Shown piece after piece: positions 1 through 5,106 of a stretch of 5,106 nucleotides of DNA; the first letter of the stretch is position 1; each line of letters starts with the position of its first letter. The notes beneath the pieces are model-generated. The model searched no databases, was not told where the DNA came from, and was given only the letters and a program-made list of their open reading frames with translations. Position numbers and translations under genes: made by a program. The stretch spans positions 1 to 5,106 of the forward strand of contig CANCBY010000187.1 in assembly GCA_947374445.1 (NCBI GenBank), written 5' to 3'. This stretch comes from Pseudobdellovibrionaceae bacterium. GTDB taxonomy: Bacteria; Bdellovibrionota; Bdellovibrionia; Bdellovibrionales; Bdellovibrionaceae.

Positions 1-806
1 CCAATACCACTAAAGGCAATGACAAAGTAAAATCCGGCAGCGGAGTTATCATCGGCAGCGGTGCAGATAAGCTAGTCAGCACATCAGATGCAGATGAAGC
101 CAAACAATACGTAGTTCAAGCGCCAGTTTTACCAAAAACAAGTATTACAGTCGTAGGAAGACTAGGAAAGGCGCAAGAAGGCCCAATACAATTTTGTTTG
201 GCCAAATACGCAACCGATGAGCAAAAGCATCTGCTCAAAAGCGGCGGACCAATATCACCACTCAATAGATGCGGGGACATCAACCAACCAATTCGCCTCA
301 ATGAAGGTCTTTATCGAATTTATCAGGTAGACAAAAGATTTGAGAGCAACTTTTATGTTGGCTTTTGGGTTTACATCTCCGAAGGAGAAAATAAAATTAT
401 CCCTCTTCGTGAAATCGTAGTCCCGAAATACAACAGTGGACAGAAAATCTCATTTTCTGTTTACCCAGCTAACTCTATAAAAGACTACGCCAAAGTGACA
501 TACAGCATTTGCTCCCCAGACAAGAGCTCAGAAAGCTTGCTAAAATGCCTTTATGGCGGATCCGGCATTGACTCAAAAAACATCAGAAAAGCATTTGAAA
601 AATCTCAGTCACCAGAAGAGTTCGTTAGAGAAGTCATACTTCTAGATATAAATGAACAGACCAAAATTAAGAGTTACTTTTTCGCCGAGAATGGAATCGC
701 CGATAGCACGGACGGCAATTTCGTCTCTGTTTTTCCCGGAGAATACACGATCTTCTGGAAAATCGACGACAACTACGAAGAGCCAACAACGGTGACAGTT
801 GACTAA
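1..806 (+). CDS. Unrecognised, probably exported beta-rich protein (3' part, truncated by window edge)
   Basis: The reading frame is open from base 3, so the gene begins upstream of the window; a TTG at 198 lies inside it and is not a convincing start. At least 267 codons are present, ending with TAA at 804-806. I do not recognise a family. The visible N-terminal part is Gly/Ser-rich (SGSGVIIGSG, about codons 11-20). It is followed by alternating hydrophobic/polar stretches typical of beta-sandwich modules, such as SITVVG, GLYRIYQ, NFYVGFWVYI, KISFSVYP and PGEYTIFW near the C-terminus. The last recalls the 'pG.Y.i' strand of PEGA-like or Ig-like folds. Four cysteines (codons at 195, 270, 510 and 546) fall as two pairs, which fits disulfides outside the cytoplasm. 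Arginine is mostly AGA (five of eight from 198 on), unlike the thiolase downstream. It overlaps the next gene by 8 bp, so the two are probably one operon. An exported role is inferred; no signal peptide is visible because the 5' end is missing. Confidence 0.85.
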   Translation, partial: NTTKGNDKVKSGSGVIIGSGADKLVSTSDADEAKQYVVQAPVLPKTSITVVGRLGKAQEGPIQFCLAKYATDEQKHLLKSGGPISPLNRCGDINQPIRLNEGLYRIYQVDKRFESNFYVGFWVYISEGENKIIPLREIVVPKYNSGQKISFSVYPANSIKDYAKVTYSICSPDKSSESLLKCLYGGSGIDSKNIRKAFEKSQSPEEFVREVILLDINEQTKIKSYFFAENGIADSTDGNFVSVFPGEYTIFWKIDDNYEEPTTVTVD

Positions 807-1902
807 CTCCACTCACTCAACTTTTCTCAATCTCCTCCAGGCAGCTCTCGTTACAGCGAGCTGCCTGCTGGCATTTCCAATCCCCGCAAAAGCGGCAGAA
901 ATAAACGCATCTATCGAGATCAGATCTCAGTGTCTCAATTTCGAAAATGACATTCGTTCTTCACTTAAAACCCTATTGCAAGATGACTCGGTCGTATTCT
1001 CAACCCTCAAGATTTTTTACCCAAAGCGAGATCTCAGCATCTTAGCCAAAGTCCCGATCATCATCGAAGACTTCGGCCCGCAAAAACAATACCGAGGATT
1101 CTACGGCCTCCATGAGGGCGACCAAAAAAAATCTCTGCAACTTGATTGTGCTTTAGGCTCAAGACTTGTGTGGTCAGGCCTGCTTGCTCACGAATACGCT
1201 CATATCCTCAACGAGCAACAAAATTTATCTTCGTGGATGGACGAGATGCTCGCACAATTGATCGAAATCAACGCAAGCCCTTTTTACCCTTATCCACGCA
1301 CCGACATCTTGAAAAATCATGCGATGACCCCATCATTCTTCTCTGCGGACAAGCCCTTCAAAACATCCGAAGCCTACGCGAGCAACATGCTCTTTGGCGT
1401 TTACATCTCGCAAAATTTTCGCGGATATCGCGCTTACCAAGAGCTGAATCACAATATCCAATCCGTAGATCAATTCGCAGCAAGTCTAAAAAAATACACA
1501 GAAGACCAAGCGCAGTTTGACTGGATCCGAGATCACATCTCTGGAGAAAATTTAATTATCTATTTCAATCTTGCCTTAAACGTAAACCGCGTTACGAAAA
1601 ACGGATCTTACCTCTACGCTGTCCCCGGCTGGAATGGATTTTCAAAAGAGTCTTTGATCAGCCAGTCTGGAAAATACTTTATCGAACCCGGAGGCTCGCT
1701 GCGAATGAGCGCCGCAATGGTCGAACAAAGCGCAAAAGCGGATACTATTTCAAAAATCGCCCCAATATACCGGGTTCTAAAAAACGAGAATGAATTTAAA
1801 ATCCAAAACCCTCAAGATGACTATGACGCGAGTAAATGGACAGAGAACTTTTTGGTTCTTATCAATACATCTCTAAACAATTATCTTCAGGTAGATATCT
1901 AA
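799..1902 (+). CDS. Putative secreted zinc metallopeptidase (gluzincin, peptidase MA-like), TTG start
   Basis: This 367-aa protein probably cleaves peptide bonds outside the cytoplasm. HEYAH at residues 131-135 (bases 1189-1203) matches the zincin motif HExxH, giving two zinc-binding His and a catalytic Glu. WMDEMLA at 146-152 matches the 'WLxEGLA' helix of peptidase MA-like gluzincins, with E149 as likely third zinc ligand; Met replaces the usual Gly after it. Residues 9-30 are hydrophobic and end in AKA-AE, a signal-peptidase I site near residues 32-33, but the n-region has no Lys or Arg. The Cys at 22 is not in a proper lipobox. The start is forced: an in-frame TGA at 793-795 leaves TTG 799 as the only start that keeps the signal peptide. 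The SD is weak, so translation is probably coupled to the overlapping upstream gene. The C-terminal third (about 265-367) is beta-like and unassigned. The substrate is unknown. The CDS is near certain; the peptidase call is good; the subfamily is tentative. Confidence 0.8.
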   Translation: MTNSTHSTFLNLLQAALVTASCLLAFPIPAKAAEINASIEIRSQCLNFENDIRSSLKTLLQDDSVVFSTLKIFYPKRDLSILAKVPIIIEDFGPQKQYRGFYGLHEGDQKKSLQLDCALGSRLVWSGLLAHEYAHILNEQQNLSSWMDEMLAQLIEINASPFYPYPRTDILKNHAMTPSFFSADKPFKTSEAYASNMLFGVYISQNFRGYRAYQELNHNIQSVDQFAASLKKYTEDQAQFDWIRDHISGENLIIYFNLALNVNRVTKNGSYLYAVPGWNGFSKESLISQSGKYFIEPGGSLRMSAAMVEQSAKADTISKIAPIYRVLKNENEFKIQNPQDDYDASKWTENFLVLINTSLNNYLQVDI

Positions 1903-1911
1903 AGCCAAATA

Positions 1912-2001
1912 TCACTTCGCAGCAGGTGACCCCAAAGCCACAGCTTCAGCCTTGAAGAACTCGCGGGTTAAATAACCAGATTCACAGACTGGTACAAAAC
2001 T
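1912..2001 (-). other. Coding-like in-frame stretch after the 40-aa ORF stop (possible gene remnant)
   Basis: Directly after the TAA of the 40-codon minus-strand ORF, the same frame stays open for 29 codons and ends with TGA at 1912-1914. The predicted peptide has a protein-like tail (REFFKAEAVALGSPAAK, with GCT/GAA/GTG-rich codons), but there is no start codon of its own with a ribosome site. It could be a decayed C-terminus, an ancestral extension cut off by the stop, or chance, since 29 open codons are not statistically striking. In the neighbouring frame a one-base shift would instead extend the small protein by about a dozen residues. I do not call it a gene. Confidence 0.2.
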
Positions 2002-2124
2002 TTAGCCCAGGATCGAATAGATCAATAGCAAGTAGTAGAAGGCCTTGAGCCCCAGCACAAAAAGCCGGAAATAAAACTCAAGATCTTCTCGTTTTTTCCG
2101 ATAAATATCATACGTTTTTTGCAT
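2002..2124 (-). CDS. 40-aa small membrane protein with strong ribosome-binding site
   Basis: ATG at 2122-2124 opens a 40-codon ORF ending with TAA at 2002-2004. It is preceded by GAGGAG six bases upstream of the ATG, the best Shine-Dalgarno match in the window. The peptide begins MQKTYDIYRKKRED, so residues 1-20 are hydrophilic with a basic cluster at 9-12. Residues 21-39 are hydrophobic and aromatic (LFVLGLKAFYYLLLIYSIL) with a single Lys at 27. This pattern predicts one membrane helix with the N-terminus in the cytoplasm by the positive-inside rule. No family is recognised. It stands alone on the minus strand between a plus-strand operon and the 3' end of the SDR gene, behind a likely terminator, so it probably has its own promoter. 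I could not identify that promoter. Bacterial small membrane proteins of this size often modulate larger membrane complexes, but no role can be assigned here. Evidence for translation is the SD plus the amphipathic-to-hydrophobic layout, not homology. Confidence 0.6.
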   Translation of the reverse strand: MQKTYDIYRKKREDLEFYFRLFVLGLKAFYYLLLIYSILG

Positions 2125-2130
2125 GATAGT

Positions 2131-2136
2131 CTCCTC
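2131..2136 (-). promoter_or_regulatory. Shine-Dalgarno site of the 40-aa gene
   Basis: On the minus strand this reads GAGGAG, separated from the ATG by ACTATC (6 nt). It is a strong SD at good spacing and is the main reason to accept the short ORF as a gene. Confidence 0.65.
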
Positions 2137-2151
2137 TCGTTGACGCGAGAG
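2134..2151 (-). promoter_or_regulatory. Leader hairpin overlapping the SD of the 40-aa gene
   Basis: CTCTCG at 2134-2139 and CGAGAG at 2146-2151 (plus-strand reading) are perfect inverted arms around a 6-nt loop (2140-2145). In the minus-strand mRNA the 3' arm ends inside the SD: bases 2134-2136 belong to both. Folding would tie up half of the ribosome site, which could dampen or condition translation. The six-pair stem is seen directly; regulation is inferred. Confidence 0.4.
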
Positions 2152-2162
2152 AAATCCGTTCC

Positions 2163-2196
2163 AAACGGCGGCCTTAGGGTCGCCGTTTCTATTTTC
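2163..2196 (+). terminator. Strong intrinsic terminator-like hairpin, plus-strand polarity
   Basis: AAACGGCGGCC (2163-2173) pairs with GGTCGCCGTTT (2178-2188) around a TTAG tetraloop: 11 pairs, one of them G-U. The plus-strand continuation CTATTTTC gives a T-rich tail. On the minus strand the following bases (GGAACGG) are not T-rich, so the polarity fits ending transcripts from the left-hand plus-strand operon. It lies 261 bases past that operon's last stop, so such a transcript would run antisense across the 40-aa gene. Read on the minus strand, the same stem would sit in that gene's leader if its promoter lies further upstream. Confidence 0.55.
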
Positions 2197-2220
2197 AAAT
2201 CTTGGACCTTGAAATGTTAT

Positions 2221-2261
2221 AATCTAAAGAACCACGAGCCTCTTCTTGATTCGAGGCTCGT
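2221..2261 (-). terminator. Probable terminator of the thiolase-SDR operon
   Basis: ACGAGCCTC (2234-2242) and GAGGCTCGT (2253-2261) form a perfect 9-bp stem with a 10-nt loop. On the minus strand it starts 17 bases after the SDR stop codon and is followed by GGTTCTTTAGATT, a modest T-rich tract. Position and orientation fit rho-independent termination of the minus-strand operon, though the T-run is interrupted. Confidence 0.6.
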
Positions 2262-2277
2262 CCACTAAAATAAATCT

Positions 2278-3051
2278 CTAATTCAATGTGATCGTCTGCC
2301 CGCTGACGGCGTTGCCGAATTGGCTCACGAGATACACCACAGAATGAGTAATTTTATCAGGCTCTGTGATTTTAAAAGTGGGATCTTGAGCTTTGAGTTT
2401 TTCAACAGCTTCTTTGATGCTTCCAGCACCAGGATAGTGCCCCAAAACATATTCCTCAGTGAGACCCACAGACAAAACATTCACGGTCACATTCAGATCA
2501 TGAATTTGCCGCGCGAAAGTTTTTGCAAATTGCACAAGCCCAGTACGTGCAGTGGCCGCCAAAAGATCAGAGGTCGCTCCACCAAGCATCGGCTGATTCA
2601 CAAGGTAAAGAATACGCCCGCGCTTACGACCCTTGAGATAACCAATGATATTTTGAGTGAGCATCAGTGGAATTTTCAAATTACGAGTTAAAAGCGCATC
2701 GATGTCAGTCTCATCATTCAGAAGCTCCATCGGTGAAGGAGTGTTTTGCAAATGGGCATCGATATAAATATCGATGCTACCAAAAGTTTGCGCGACTTTG
2801 CTGATTGATTCTTTGAGTTGCACGCGATCAGAAAGATCCACCGGCACAGCCATCGCTCGGCCTTGCTTTTCATTGACCTCGCGCTGATCTGTGATGTTTT
2901 GACAAAACTTGACCGCTTGCTGAGCATCTTTATCTAAAAAGGCCACATCAGCACCCAGTTGAGTCAGACCAATCATCATGTTTTGCAACGTCGATGAAAA
3001 AGGTCCTGCGATGATCACTGTTCGTTCGCGAAGATTGAATTGAATATCCAT
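2278..3051 (-). CDS. SDR-family protein lacking catalytic residues (probable pseudoenzyme)
   Basis: This 257-aa protein has the length and order of a classical short-chain dehydrogenase/reductase. It shows a beta-alpha-beta N-terminus (TVIIAG...GADVAFLD, 11-40), VDLSD at 71-75, the helix Asn N124 in RNLKIPL, GRIL at 145-148, VTVNVLSVG at 188-196 and a terminal SGQTITLN. Aligned without gaps to remembered PhaB/FabG sequence around GRI...GL, catalytic Ser becomes N152, Tyr becomes A165 and Lys becomes R169. The TGxxxGxG loop becomes AGPFSSTLQ (15-23), NNAG becomes IDAH (97-100), and the usual PG becomes VG (195-196). Classical NAD(P)H-dependent reduction therefore looks impossible; a binding, scaffold or regulatory role is an inference. 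Its ATG directly abuts the thiolase TAA, with GAGAG seven bases upstream (3059-3063), so the two are translated as a unit. The frame is intact across its full length, so this is not a decayed gene. The family call is firm; the function is unknown. Confidence 0.85.
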   Translation of the reverse strand: MDIQFNLRERTVIIAGPFSSTLQNMMIGLTQLGADVAFLDKDAQQAVKFCQNITDQREVNEKQGRAMAVPVDLSDRVQLKESISKVAQTFGSIDIYIDAHLQNTPSPMELLNDETDIDALLTRNLKIPLMLTQNIIGYLKGRKRGRILYLVNQPMLGGATSDLLAATARTGLVQFAKTFARQIHDLNVTVNVLSVGLTEEYVLGHYPGAGSIKEAVEKLKAQDPTFKITEPDKITHSVVYLVSQFGNAVSGQTITLN

Positions 3052-4233
3052 TTAGAGTCTCTCGATAATGACAGCGATCCCTTGACCACCACCGATACAA
3101 GCTGAGCCCAAAGCATACTTAGCTTGTCTGCGATGAAGTTCATAAACCAAAAGATTCATGATCCGCGCACCTGAGGCACCCAACGGATGGCCGATGGCGA
3201 TAGCTCCACCATTCACATTGGTTTTTTTAGGATCGAGCCCAAGCTCTTTTGCCACTGACAAATACTGAGCCGCAAAAGCTTCGTTCACTTCGACTAAATC
3301 CATTTGCTCAAGCTTAAGACCCGCACGCTCCAGCGCCAATCGCGCAGCACCCGCAGGACCAATTCCCATAATTTTAGGATCACAACCCACTGAAGCGTAA
3401 GAAACAACGCGAGCCAAAGGCTTAAGGCCCAGAGCTTTTGCTTTAGATTCGCCCATCAATAAAGAGCACGCAGCTCCATCAACGACACCCGAAGCTGTTG
3501 CCGCAGTTACCAAGCCGTCTTTTTTGAAAAGTGCCTTCATCGTGCTGATTTTTTCAAGAGTCACATCTGGTTTTGGATGTTCATCATTGGCAATGACAAC
3601 AGATCCTTTTTTGGACTCGATAGTCACTGAAGTCATTTCTTCTTTGAACTTACCTTCAGCCAAAGCGGATTTGGTTTTAGCTTGAGATAAAATCGAATAC
3701 TCATCGCACTCTTGGCGCGTGATTCCGTATTTCTCGCCCAAATTTTCGGCAGTCATCGCCATCGGAATTCCGGCATAAGCATCAGTGAGAGATGAAGTCA
3801 TGTAATCTTCAAGTTCCGCATTCCCCATGCGAATTCCGTTAAAGCGCACGCCCCGAAGAATGTATGGAATTTGCGACATTTGCTCGACACCACCCGCAAG
3901 AACCGAAGTGGCCTCGCCGGTTGCGATCATCTGCGCTGCGTTCACCCAAGCCTGAAAGCCACTGCCGCAAAGTCTGTTCACATTGAAGGCACCAATTCCT
4001 GCCGGAATCCCTGCCTTGAGTCCGATGTGACGTGCTAAATAAGCAGCATCCGCACCCGACTGCACCACATTGCCAATGACAACATGATCCACCTTGTCGG
4101 GAGCCACTCCAGCTTGCTCGAGCGTGGCTTTTGCCGCGATCACGCCAAGGTCTGTGGCTGATAAGTCTTTGAGTGATCCACCAAAACTCCCAAAGGGAGT
4201 TCTCTTGCCTGAAATAAAAACTGTTTTTTCCAT
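3052..4233 (-). CDS. Thiolase: acetyl-CoA C-acyltransferase, resembling mitochondrial ACAA2
   Basis: The enzyme should catalyse thiolytic cleavage of 3-ketoacyl-CoA to acetyl-CoA and a shortened acyl-CoA, or the reverse condensation, in the cytoplasm. The 393-aa length is normal. All catalytic elements are present: nucleophile C89 in NRLCGSGFQ (86-94), NEAF (317-320), H349 in GHPLGASG (348-355), and the acid/base C379 in SACIGGGQG (377-385). The blocks PMAMTAENL (157-165), GCDPKIMGIGP (283-293), KTNVNGGAIAIGHP and CIGGGQGIAVII match what I recall of eukaryotic mitochondrial 3-ketoacyl-CoA thiolase ACAA2 better than PhaA/AtoB. The chain-length preference (acetoacetyl-CoA or longer) cannot be told from sequence alone. 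The ATG at 4231-4233 is forced, as an in-frame TGA lies 24 bases upstream. No SD is visible: the bases before the start are pyrimidine-rich. It is the first gene of an operon with the SDR-like gene, and divergent from purD. Confidence 0.93.
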   Translation of the reverse strand: MEKTVFISGKRTPFGSFGGSLKDLSATDLGVIAAKATLEQAGVAPDKVDHVVIGNVVQSGADAAYLARHIGLKAGIPAGIGAFNVNRLCGSGFQAWVNAAQMIATGEATSVLAGGVEQMSQIPYILRGVRFNGIRMGNAELEDYMTSSLTDAYAGIPMAMTAENLGEKYGITRQECDEYSILSQAKTKSALAEGKFKEEMTSVTIESKKGSVVIANDEHPKPDVTLEKISTMKALFKKDGLVTAATASGVVDGAACSLLMGESKAKALGLKPLARVVSYASVGCDPKIMGIGPAGAARLALERAGLKLEQMDLVEVNEAFAAQYLSVAKELGLDPKKTNVNGGAIAIGHPLGASGARIMNLLVYELHRRQAKYALGSACIGGGQGIAVIIERL

Positions 4234-4267
4234 AGAAAAAAGGTAACCGCTTTCGTATCATTCCGTC
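4234..4267. promoter_or_regulatory. 34-bp divergent intergenic region between thiolase and purD
   Basis: Both genes start at ATG codons fixed by upstream in-frame stops (TAA at 4244-4246 for purD; TGA in the thiolase frame). The 34 bp therefore hold both start regions, and promoter elements must overlap or extend into the opposing coding sequence. Neither side carries a purine-rich SD at normal distance: the AAAAAAGG at 4236-4243 is over 20 bases from purD and on the wrong strand for the thiolase. Confidence 0.6.
4256..4261 (+). promoter_or_regulatory. Candidate -10 element (TATCAT) for a leaderless purD transcript
   Basis: TATCAT matches TATAAT at five of six positions and lies six bases before the purD ATG. 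The usual -10 to +1 distance would then start transcription at or beside the A of the start codon. No convincing -35 box is found 17 bases upstream, so this is tentative. It would explain the missing SD. Confidence 0.35.
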
Positions 4268-5106
4268 ATGAAAATTCTTGTGATTGGCCAAGGCGGTCGA
4301 GAACATGCTCTTGTAAGAGCTTTCTCATTATCGCCATCTGTATCTGAAGTGCACGCGATCCCCGGCAGCGATGGAATGAGTCGCGAGGCCGTGTGTCACG
4401 ACCTAGACTGGCGCGACTTCGATGCGATTCTACAATTTTGTGTTAAGAATGACATCGCTTACGTTTTTATCGGCCCCGAAGATCCCTTGGTTGCTGGACT
4501 CTCTGATTTTCTGCGCGAGAGAGGAATTCTCTGCGTTGGCCCTAGCCAAGAATCGGCTCAGCTTGAAGGTTCAAAAATTTTCTCGAAAAAATTTATGCAT
4601 GAAGCGCAAGTGCCCACTTCTAACTTTGAAGAGGTCTACAGTGTTGCCGATGTCATCAGACTTTCGGGCCGATTCACTCCTCCTTATGTTTTGAAAGCCG
4701 ATGGCCTTGCTGCAGGCAAAGGTGTTTTTATTTGCAAAACTATTGATGAGCTCAAATCTGCAGCCGTCGATGTTTTCGAAAAACAAACTCTAGGCCTTGC
4801 GGGCTCAAAAGCCTTGCTTGAACAATTTATGCCCGGATGGGAACTCAGCTATTTGGTGATCACCAATGGATCTGAGTATCAAACTTTGCCGCTCGCACAA
4901 GATCACAAGCGCCTAAAAGACAATGACGAAGGCCCCAACACGGGCGGCATGGGTGCGGTGGCTCCGCTAAAAATATCTCCTGAGTTACAAAGTCTCATCA
5001 CAGAAAAAGTTTTGAATCCAACTTTTGAGCTGATGCAAAAAAAGAATTTTTTATACCGCGGAGTTTTGTATTTTGGCTTGATGATCACCGATAAAGGACC
5101 GCAAGT
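4268..5106 (+). CDS. purD: Phosphoribosylamine-glycine ligase (GAR synthetase), 5' part
   Basis: PurD joins glycine to 5-phosphoribosylamine using ATP to form glycinamide ribonucleotide, the second step of de novo purine synthesis, in the cytoplasm. The start MKILVIGQGGREHAL is the family signature. It is followed by IGPEDPL (68-74), the LEGSK..SKKFM stretch entering the ATP-grasp domain (99-110), KADGLAAGKGV (143-153), EQFMPGWELSYL (185-196), QDHKR (211-215), the PurD signature GPNTGGMGA (222-230), and RGVLYFGLMIT near the cut. About 279 codons are present of a usual 420-430, and the gene runs off the window. ATG 4268 is the only start, since a TAA lies eight codons upstream. There is no SD, suggesting leaderless or otherwise atypical initiation. 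It is divergent from the thiolase gene. The identification is certain. Confidence 0.97.
   Translation, partial: MKILVIGQGGREHALVRAFSLSPSVSEVHAIPGSDGMSREAVCHDLDWRDFDAILQFCVKNDIAYVFIGPEDPLVAGLSDFLRERGILCVGPSQESAQLEGSKIFSKKFMHEAQVPTSNFEEVYSVADVIRLSGRFTPPYVLKADGLAAGKGVFICKTIDELKSAAVDVFEKQTLGLAGSKALLEQFMPGWELSYLVITNGSEYQTLPLAQDHKRLKDNDEGPNTGGMGAVAPLKISPELQSLITEKVLNPTFELMQKKNFLYRGVLYFGLMITDKGPQ

Noticed and set aside
198..200. TTG as the start of the first gene
   Set aside because: The frame is open to the window edge with coding-like residues upstream and no ribosome site before 198, so the gene is truncated instead of starting here.
862..864. Cys22 of the peptidase as a lipoprotein attachment site
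   Set aside because: The preceding residues T-A-S lack the Leu/Val/Ile expected at -3, and the hydrophobic core continues past the Cys to an AKA-AE signal-peptidase I site.
1146..1520. Plus-strand ORF inside the peptidase gene
   Set aside because: It lies wholly within the HExxH-containing gene in another frame, has Arg/Ser/Cys-rich composition and no ribosome site, and is a shadow.
1966..1993. Small inverted repeats (GGTT/AACC and ACCAG/CTGGT) as terminators near the peptidase 3' end
   Set aside because: Stems are only 4-5 bp with no T-run of the right polarity; too weak to call.
2212..2230. TATAAC-like -10 on the minus strand as promoter of the small gene
   Set aside because: No matching -35 element lies at 16-18 bp, and the upstream bases belong to the operon terminator hairpin.
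2320..2691. Plus-strand ORF opposite the SDR gene
   Set aside because: It is antisense to a full-length family-matching protein, with no recognisable motif.
3839..4306. Minus-strand ORF overlapping the thiolase start and purD start
   Set aside because: It is in another frame of the thiolase, Trp/Cys/Arg-rich as expected of a shadow, and would also overlap the well-supported purD start.
4422..4694. Plus-strand ORF inside purD, and minus-strand ORFs at 4571-4786 and 4903-5088
   Set aside because: All lie within unambiguous purD coding sequence and show no family features.

Overview
The window looks like ordinary chromosome from a Gram-negative bacterium of moderate GC content. Gene style, a single-copy purD, a secreted gluzincin-type peptidase and a thiolase/short-chain dehydrogenase pair would fit a Bdellovibrio-like organism. 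That taxonomic placement is an impression from composition and gene content and is not proven by any marker here. There is no tRNA, rRNA, CRISPR array, transposase or obvious mobile element.

Layout, left to right. (1) Bases 1-806, plus strand: the 3' part of a gene for an unrecognised, probably exported beta-rich protein, open from the window edge. (2) Bases 799-1902, plus strand: a gene overlapping the first by 8 bp, starting at TTG. It encodes a signal-peptide-bearing putative zinc metallopeptidase (HEYAH plus WMDEMLA). The two are probably co-transcribed and translationally coupled. (3) Bases 1903-2277: a 375-bp gap without long genes that is not empty. On the minus strand it holds a 40-codon gene for a basic-then-hydrophobic small membrane protein with a strong Shine-Dalgarno (SD) sequence. 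There is also a hairpin touching that ribosome site, an 11-bp GC-rich stem with a plus-strand T-rich tail, and a likely terminator for the next operon. (4) Bases 2278-4233, minus strand: a two-gene operon. An intact thiolase resembling mitochondrial 3-ketoacyl-CoA thiolase is followed with zero spacing by an SDR-family protein whose catalytic Ser, Tyr and Lys and glycine-rich nucleotide loop are all replaced. (5) Bases 4268-5106, plus strand: the 5' two thirds of purD (purine biosynthesis), divergent from the thiolase across only 34 bp. Neither gene has an SD sequence.

Functional reading: purD is housekeeping. The thiolase makes or breaks acyl-CoA thioesters, and its partner occupies the position where an acetoacetyl-CoA or 3-ketoacyl reductase would normally sit, but appears to be a pseudoenzyme. 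The plus-strand pair at the left looks like an envelope or secreted module. The most interesting items are the degenerate SDR tied to an intact thiolase, the unlisted 40-aa membrane protein with its structured leader, and the SD-less divergent purD/thiolase promoter region.
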